A stretch of DNA of 38,473 bases from Chitinophagales bacterium (lineage in GTDB: Bacteria; Bacteroidota; Bacteroidia; Chitinophagales; Saprospiraceae). Both the position numbers and the translations under genes were made by a program. Below, piece after piece: positions 1-9,800 of this stretch. Each line of letters opens with the position of its first letter. Position 1 is the stretch's first letter. A model generated the notes under the pieces. That model was not told where the DNA came from. It saw only the letters and a program-made list of their open reading frames with translations, and searched no databases. The stretch is taken from positions 1 through 38,473 of the forward strand of contig JAKSDI010000016.1 in the NCBI GenBank assembly GCA_022360175.1. The letters run 5' to 3'.

Positions 1-1
1 A

Positions 2-3000
2 TTAGTGAAGACAGTAAGTGATGCTACACCAAATGTAGGCGATGTAATCACCTTCACACTAGCCGTTACCAACAATGGCCCAAGTGATGCGACCGGCGTA
101 GCGTTCGAAGATGTAGTACCAAATGGTTACTCTAACATCACGAACATCTCCAATGGTGGAACCTTGAGTGGAAACGTAATCACCTGGAGCGGCTTTGATA
201 TTGCAAAAGGCGCGACAGCGACAGTGACCTTCGAAGTAACAGTAGAAGCCCCTGGAGCTGGCGTAGATTATGTGAACGTAGCAGAGGTGACGGACTCAGA
301 TCAACACGATCCAGACTCGACACCAGACAATGATGATGGCGACCAGTCAGAAGATGATGAAGATAATGAAGACGTGACACCACAGCAGGCTGATCTTGAA
401 TTAATCAAGACGGTGAATAACAGCATGCCTGATGTCGGTACGACTGTAACATTTACCATCGAAGTCTTGAATAATGGTCCATCGGATGCATCAGGAGTAG
501 CCGTAGAAGACGTAGTACCAAACGGATATACCAACGTAACCAACATCTCTAATGGTGGTACCTTATCTGGAAATGTACTTACATGGAATGGCTTGAATAT
601 ACCAACAGGAACATCAATATTCTTGACCTTCGATGTAACGATTGAACCTACAGGTGACTATCTGAATACAGCACAGGTAACGGATTCTGATCAGCATGAT
701 CCAGACTCGACACCAGACAATGACGATGGTGATCAGTCAGAAGATGATGAGGATAACGAAGAAGTTGATCCTAATCCAATCATTGATTTGGAACTGGATA
801 AGTCTGTAAGTGATGCAATGCCTGATGAAGGTAGTGATATTACCTTTACCCTAGAGCTAACGAACCAGGGGCCAAATAATGCAACTGGTGTAGTTGTAAC
901 AGATCAACTTCCTGCAGGATTTACTTTCGTAAGTACAACAGGTAGCTATGATAATGTAAGTGGCGAATGGACAGTAGGTAATCTTGCTGTAGGTGAAACA
1001 GTGACAGTGGACATCACAGTAACAGTTAATGAAGATGGGCCATATGTTAACCTGGCAGAGGTAACCGCTGCAAATGAAGATGACATTGATTCAACTCCAA
1101 ACAATGGAGTAGATACAGATGGAGATACAGTAGTGGATGATGATCCAGATGATGAAGATGATGGTGATGGTGTGACAGTAGAACCAGTGGAAATGACAGC
1201 TAGCATCGACATCGAGAAATCTACTAATGGACAGGATGCAGATGTTGCTCCTGGAGCAATCATTCTTACGAATCCGAACAGCCCTGCAACAGTAACCTGG
1301 ACATACACAGTGACTAACACAGGTACACTTGACCTGATTAATGTACAAGTAACAGATGATCAGGAAGGTTTGGTAGGAACTATACCATTACTAGCAGCAG
1401 GTGCAACTCAGACCTTGACATTGGATGGTAGTGCTCAGTTAGGTATGTATGGTAACCTGGGTACTGCAGATGGTCAACCAATCGGTGGTAATGGAAATCC
1501 ATTCGGAGACCCTGTTTCTGATAATGATCCATCTAATTACACTGGTGTATTCATCAATGTAGAAAAGCAAGCTAATACCGATGAGGTTTGTGCCGGTGAG
1601 GAAGTTACTTATACTCTGATCACCAGAATGCTTGGTGGTGCACCAGGTGTACAGATACGCAACATCTCCGTGGTAGATAATAACTTACCAGGAGAGACAC
1701 TAACTAGTAATCACCCATACTTTATTGCTTCATCTGATGTGAGCAATAATGATATGATCGAATTCATCGATAATGATAATGATGGGAATTCTGATGAAGA
1801 GTTCATGTGGGAATACACTTTAACTCTGACTCAGACAACAGTGAATATTGCAAACGATATGGGTACTGTATTCTATGTAGACCCATCTGGCAATGAACTG
1901 GAAATTGGTGATGTAGGTAATACAGATCAGGTTACAGTTAATGTAATTACTCCTGAAGTGGCAATAGATATAACTCCTGCTAACCAGGATGTAATCTATG
2001 GTGATGATGCAACCTTCACAGTAACCGTTACCAATACAGGTGATGTAGATTTGGAGAATGTAACAGTTGTTGACTCTGAAGGTAATGCAGACTGTGAAAT
2101 GACAATTACAAGCCTAGCAGTTGGTGCAAGCCAGTCATTCACATGTACACTTCCTGCAATCACTCAGAATGTAACTATTGACTTCGATGTAACAGCTGGT
2201 GGCCTTGGCTCTGCTGGAAACGCATTGTGTTCAGTAACAGCTGAAGCGACAGCAATAGTGACGGTAGTACCATTGATTGATCTGGAATTAGCTAAGAGTG
2301 TTACACCATCTGCACAAAATGTAGGTGAAGATGTAACCTTTACAATAGAGGTGACCAACCAAGGCCCTGCACCTGCTACAGGTGTATCAGTAGGCGATCT
2401 GCTACCAAGTGGCTTCACTTATGTAAGCTCAACGGGTGGTTACGATGAGCCAACTGCTGAATGGGTAATTGGCGATATGGGAATAGGCGAAACAGTAAGC
2501 ATGACTATTACTGCAACTGTAAATGCTTCTGGAGATTATGTAAACGTAGCACAGGTGATCGCTGCTGATCAGGATGATGTTGACTCGACGCCAAATAATG
2601 ATGATGGCGATCAGTCAGAAGATGATGAAGATAACGCAGAGGTAACACCGATACCAGTTATTGACCTTGAACTAGATAAGCAGGTTAATAATCAATTCCC
2701 GTTTGTGGGTGACAACATTATCTTCACTCTTGAGTTGACCAACCAGGGGCCAAGTGATGCAACAGGCGTAGTTGTAACGGATCAACTACCTGCAGGTTTC
2801 ACTTACGTAAGCTCTAATGGCAGCTACAACTCAGCAACAGGAGAATGGAGTGTTGGTGACTTGGCAATGGGACAAACTGTTACACTTGATATTACAGTAA
2901 CAGTAACCTCTATCCCTGAATGGACGAACCTGGCAGAAGTAACTGCTGCCAACGAACAGGATATCGATTCTACTCCAGATAATGGTGTGGATACTGATGG

Positions 3001-3832
3001 TGACGGACTAGTGCAGGACGATCCAGACGATGAAGATGATGGTGATGGCCTTGGTGTAGCACCAGTAGCTCAGGTAGACATTAGCTTAGTGAAGACGGTT
3101 GATCAACCAATTGCTCAAGTTGGAGAAACAGTAACCTTTACACTTACTGTAACCAACGATGGGCCAAACGATGCAACGGGCATCTTGGTAGAAGATCATC
3201 TTCCTTCAGGATTTACCTTTGTGATGGCCAGCGCCGATTATAATGAGGCAACTGGTATTTGGGATGTAGGTGCACTGGGTGTAGGTAATTCTGAAACAAT
3301 AGAGATAGTAGCAACAGTCAATGAAACTGGAGACCACAAAAACATAGCTGAAGTGGTTGCAACGGATCAGGATGATATTGACTCAACACCAGACAATGAT
3401 GATGGTGATCAGTCAGAAGATGATGAAGACAATGCAGAAGTGATCATTGATGTAGTTATTGATCTTGAGTTGACAAAGTCAGTTTCACCAACCAGCGTAA
3501 TGGTAGGCGAGGAAGTAACCTTCAAAATAGATGTGACTAACCAGGGGCCAAGTACGGCAACAGGAGTAACAATTGAAGATATACTTCAGAGTGGTTTCAC
3601 CTTCACAGGAACAAACGGTGCTTATGATGAAGTCGCAGGGCTTTGGGACATCGGTACCCTTGCTATAGGTGAAACAGTAAGCCTTGAAATTACAGCTACT
3701 GTAAACGAAGATGGTGTATATACCAACGATGCACAGGTATTGACAGCGAACGAAGATGATATTGATTCTACTCCAGGTAATGGTGTAGATAATGGAGAAG
3801 ACGATGAAGACGGAGTCGAGGTTAATATTGAA
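2..3832 (+). repeat. Array of seven DUF11-type repeats with acidic linkers
   Basis: In-frame repeats of about 125-140 codons. Full copies lie at roughly residues 1-131, 132-261, 262-400, 760-887, 888-1025, 1026-1152 and 1153-1276. The acidic linkers are very alike at DNA level: four copies of the block encoding STPxNDDGDQSEDDEDN lie near 310-371, 700-761, 2582-2641 and 3380-3439. A longer linker variant with DTDGD spacing occurs near 1110-1175 and 2986-3050. The Asp spacing resembles calcium-binding loops, but calcium binding is inference. Confidence 0.85.
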
Positions 3833-6800
3833 TGTGAATTAATGATTGAAGTTACAGATGTAGTTTGTGATAATGGCGGTACTGCCAGCGATTCAAGTGA
3901 CGATACCTACACATTCGTATTGAATGTAACAGGTAATGGTGTAACAGATGGCTGGACAGCAACCATCGCTGGTGAAACGACAAATGGTGCATACGGACAA
4001 GATGTTCAGTTTGGTCCATACAATATTGAATTGGTAGGCGATATTACCTTCGAGGTGATTGATGCTAACGAACTGGGATGTCGTGAGTTTGTAAGTGTAG
4101 ATGCACCAGAAACATGCTCTAATGAATGTCTAATCGTTGCAGAATCTGCAAATGTATACTGTGATGATAATGGTACACCATCTGATCCAACTGACGACTT
4201 GTTCTTCTTCGATCTTGTAGTTACAGAAAACTATAATTCAGGATCAGGTTGGACCGCTTCTGTAAATGGAACCGTAATCCTGCCATTCGCAGGTTATATT
4301 AGCCAGGTACAGGCAGAGAACTTAGGCGGATTCCCAATCGCAGGAAGTACTACTTACCCATTAGTGAACGGCATGATGGAAGTATTAATCAGTGATGTAG
4401 ACGATCCAAACTGTACTACTACTGTATTAGTACCAGTACCGGAAACTTGTTCTGATGAATGTGGTATTATCTTCTCCGATGTGACTACAGATTGTGATCC
4501 TAATGGTACACTTTCTGATCCATCAGATGACTTGTTCTCTGTTACTTTGACAGTTACGGGTAATAATGCAGGTAACAACGGCTGGATTGCAAGCAATGGT
4601 CAAACAGGAGCTTATGGAGCTACTGTTACACTAACAGGATTTGCGATTGGCAACGGTGCGCCAGTAGGCATTACATTCACAGACGTGGACGATCCAACTT
4701 GTACATCTGTATTGACAGTGACGCCACCAGCACCATGTTCTGATCAGTGTGATATCACCGCTCAGGTATTGAATGTACTATGTGATGATAATGGTACACC
4801 TGCCGTTATAGAGGATGATACTTACACATTTGATGTACTGGTTACAGGAGTAAATACTGGCAATAATGGCTGGACTGATGCTGATGGAAATGCCGGTACT
4901 TATGGAGCACTAGAAAGCTACGGGCCATTTAGCATAATGGATGATCCAAGTATTACGCTTTCAATACAAGATGCTACAGATCCAAGTTGTACTACTACAT
5001 TAACAGTAAATGCACCGGCACCATGTTCGGATGCTTGCTTCATAGATGCTGTAGAAGTAGATATACTATGTGTTGATAGTGGTACTCCTTCAGATGCTAG
5101 TGACGATGTATACTATGCTTATGTTATGGTAACAGCAAATGCTAATGCATCTACTAGCTGGATTGCAAATGGTAACATTGGCAGTGAAGGACCAACAACA
5201 GGTGAATACAATACAAGTGATTCGTATGTGTTCGGGCCTTATCAGCCAGGTACTACAGTACAAATTAACTTTGTAGACAGTGGCGATTCGGGATGTACCG
5301 ATGGACTTACTATGCAAATGCCAGATAGTGGATGTTCGGATGCATGTGATATAGCGGCAACCAATATCAGTACACTATGTGATGATAATGGTACTGGATT
5401 TGACCCATCTGATGACCAATGGTATATGGTATTCGAGCTGGATGGTATGAATACAGGTAGTTGCTGGACAGATAGCGAAGGTAATTCAGGAACATACCCG
5501 GCAGTAATTTCTTATGGCCCATATCCAGCATCTCAGGATATGGTGGCTATAACAATTACAGATTGCGATGATCCTACATGTAGCACTACTGCTATTGCCT
5601 TCTCACCTGGTCCATGTTCGGATGACTGTGAGGTAGATCCACAGATTATAGATATTTACTGTCTGGATAATGATACACCTCAGGACCCAGCAGATGACCA
5701 GTATGAAGCAGTAATTAATGTGACACCAACTGGTACAGTATCAGGTCTTGGATGGCGCTGGAAGGTATTGCCTAATGGTAACTACAGCTCACCACAGCCA
5801 TACAACCAGGATATCACAGTAGGTACATTTGATATAGCAGATGGTAATGTAACGATCAGAATCTCAGATGCAGGTAATACAGGCTGTTTCTACGACCTTG
5901 AACTGGAAGCACCAGCACTATGCTCTGAACCATGTGATATGATGGCAGAATACATTAATCAGGTATGTGATGACAATGGTACACCTGATGATCCATCAGA
6001 TGATACTTACAGCTTCGAACTGCTGGTAACGAATCCGACATCTACAGGTAATACCTGGTTTGCAACGACTCAGAATCTGGGTAACATCTCAGGTATGTTT
6101 GATGTACCATTCTTAATAGAGGGTATTCCGGCTAATGAGCCTACAGTAATACTGACTATTACAGATGCTCACAACATGGGATGTATGATTCTGGATTTTG
6201 TGGTACCACCAACAGGACCATGTTCTGATGATTGTTCAATCACAGCTAGTGCAAGCAATCCAATCTGTGATAACAATGGTACTCCACTGGATTCAAGTGA
6301 TGATACTTATAGCTTTGAGTTGACAGTAAGTGCGATCAATAATGCAGGAACGAACTGGACAGCAACGATCAACGGACAGCAGTACAACGAGCCTTATGGC
6401 ACCATTACAATCAGTGGTGTTGATGCCAACACGACTCTTGTAATTGACAATATAGCTGCTGCAAATAATCCAACTTGTACTGCAGATGTAGTAAGCGTAC
6501 AAGCAACAGGGCCTTGTTCAATGGATTGTTCAATCACAGCGAGTGCAAGTGATCCTGTTTGTGACGACAACGGTACCCCTACTGATCCAAGTGATGATAC
6601 TTATAGCTTTGAGCTAACAGTAAGTGCGATCAATAATGCAGGAACGAACTGGACAGCAACGATCAACGGGCAGCAATACAACGAGCCTTATGGCACTATT
6701 ACAATCAGTAATGTTGATCCTAACACAACTCTTGTAATTGATAATATAGCTGCTGCAAATGATCCAACTTGTACTGCAAACGTAGTAACCGTACAAGCTA

Positions 6801-9800
6801 CAGGAACTTGTTCAGATGAGCTGCCTTGTGATATCAGTGCAGAGATTATAGATATGTCTACTGCTTGTAATGATGGTGGTACTCTGGGTGATGAAAATGA
6901 TGATACCTTCACATTCGAAGCCATCGTAACTAACCTGGGAATGGGTACTAGCTGGACAGCTGTAGATGATACTTACGGAATAGTGAATAATGGTGGCTAC
7001 GGTTCTGCTGAAAGCTTTGGTCCGTACCCAGCTTCAGACTATGGAACTACCATCACTATTACGATAACAGATGATGAAGACCCAACTTGTCAGACAACAC
7101 TGACAATAGAAATACCACAGTGTAATGACTGTACCATTACAGGTAACATTTCAAATGTACTATGTAATGACCAGGGTACTTCTGATCCATACGATGATAC
7201 CTTCACATTCGAACTGTATATCACAGGTGAAAATGTAGGTACTACCTGGACATCGAATGATACGACAATCACTAATGGAAACTTCAATGAGACGTACACC
7301 TTTGGTCCGTACAACATCATGAGCTTCCTGGATAACAACATGGATTTGGTATTCCATATCACTCCTGATGCGAACGATAATTGTGAGTTGACGGTTCTGG
7401 TTGATCCTCCACTACCATGTTCTCCAATTGATTGTGAAATCAGTGCAGATATTTCCGATATCCTTTGTGATGACAACGGTACACCAAATGATCCAACGGA
7501 TGACACCTATACCTTCACAGCAGTTGTGAACCCAGGTTTAGCAGGTGGTGCCTTTGCTCTGACTTACATCAATGGCTCAACCGTTCCTGAGGTGGCAATG
7601 TATGGAGTGCCGGTGACTTATGGTCCATTCCCGATCCTAGTAGATACTGAAATCAAGTGGGTAGATGGAGCAGATCCGGAATGTATGATTACAGAAACGG
7701 TGACTTCACCGCAGCCATGTTCTAATACACCAGCTGATTGTGAAATTAGTGCAGCAATTGAAATTGATGATTGTGTAACGAATGGTCCAGGCAATGCAGA
7801 TGACGAAGTTTATGTAACAATCACAGTTACTCCTGGAATTAATGTAGGTCCAAATGATACATGGACGACAACTCCAGGTGGATTTACAGGAAACTACAAT
7901 GAACCAACAACCTTTGGTCCATTCCCTGTGGGTACTGACCTTAACTTTACAATCAGTAATGTAGGAGCATCTAGTTGTAGCACAGATGTATTCCTGGATA
8001 TGCCAGATGAATGTGCTGATATGCCGCCATGTATTCTATCTGCCAACGCCTTTAACATCAATTGTGATGACAATGGAACAGCAGATCCAAATGACGATAC
8101 CTTCAGCTTCTTCCTACTGGTAACAGCTGAACCAGGCGTTACTACTTGGGAATTCGAATTTGATGGTGTGATATATGATGGTGACGTAAATGTGCCGACA
8201 TTTAATCCAATTGTTCTTCCAGTGAGTGGCTTGCCTGCTGGAAATAATGGAGAGTTGACGATACCGATTTACGATGCGAACAATATAGATTGCTTCACTG
8301 CACTATCAATTGTAGTACCAATTGTACCAGAAATTGAGTGCCCGGATGATACGGATGTAGCAAGCGTTACTCAGGATGTACAATTCATCAATGGTCAGTT
8401 GACAAGTGATGATGATACATTAGATAGTCTTTGTTGGGCAGAAGGTGGTGCATTTGGCACACACTACTTCGATAGCATGACCGTAATACCTAATGCTACA
8501 GATGTGTACACCTTCGTATTGTTATCAGATATGGCTTCTGGTAATATCAACGAAGGATGGGGAGCGATCTTTGATGGAGCATACAACGGTTTAATGCCAT
8601 GCTGCAATATCCTGGATACTACTCATGTACCAGGCCTGGCAAATGCGGTTGACTTTGAGACACCAATGCTTGACTTTGCAAACTGGAATCTGGGAGGATA
8701 TGCACCTGTTGGTAGCATGACGATTCAGTTGTTAGGTGGACATGAATATACACTATTGACTACCAGCCTACAGGCAGGAGTGACCGGAGCTTATCGCTGG
8801 GCAATCTTCAGTCAGGATGGCGGACAGTTGACAGATATGTTCCAGGTACCATTCCTAAGCCAGGAAGGACCAGTACTCTACGATCTGTTGTGTAATGATT
8901 ACGAATACCTACTAGATGAGATGCTAAGTGTAGCTTACACAGGCAATGCAGAAGTAGGGGAGTCTTGTGGCGTAGATAGCTTCTTCTTCAACGACCAATT
9001 ATTGTTGGGTGCTGATTGTAAAGCAGATACGATCGTTCGAACTTTCACAGTAACAGATGTACAGGGCAATGCTTACTCTTGTGAGCAGGCAATCACAGTA
9101 AATGTTCCGACATTGGATGATGTGAAGATGCCAGTATTAACTGCCCGCTTCGATTGTGGTGAGTTCTTCGTAGAAGATGGTAATGGCCATCCTCATCCAA
9201 GTGTGACGGGTTATCCATATGTATTGACTGCCTTTGGAGTGAATGTACTGGATGAAGATCCATATTGCAATCTGTCAGCAAGTTATGTTGATGAAGTAGA
9301 ATCAATTTGCAACAGCAGCTACACGATCTACCGTACCTGGACAATTGATGATGATTGTAATCCAGGAGAGCTAAGTACTTACGTACAAACGATCAAAGTA
9401 GGTGACCTGGAAGGACCGGTTGTATCTTGTCCAATCAGTAATCACTACTGTCCAGTGATAGAAGAAGACATCATGCTCTTCAACACGGATCCATTCGATT
9501 GTACGGCTACAATAGAAGTACCAATGCCAGAAGTAAGTGATGCTTGCTCTGACGATTGGGAAGTTATTACTGAAATAGTACAGTACGTAGGTCAGCAGGA
9601 GATTGTAATAACAACTATTCTACCTGGAGAGCCTCGCTTGATCACAGGAATTGAATTGGGTGATTATGTCTTCCGCTACATAGTAACAGATGATTGTGGC
9701 AACACGACTATTCAGGAATGCATATTCCGTGTAGCCGATCTATCAGAACCAGTAGCGATTTGTGATAATGGTATGAATATCTCTGTAGGAGGTTCTGGCC

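Noticed and set aside
7090-7506. Longest antisense frame (138 codons) inside the giant gene
   Set aside because: The opposite strand is clearly coding, with phased cysteine repeats; length is explained by the biased codon use there.
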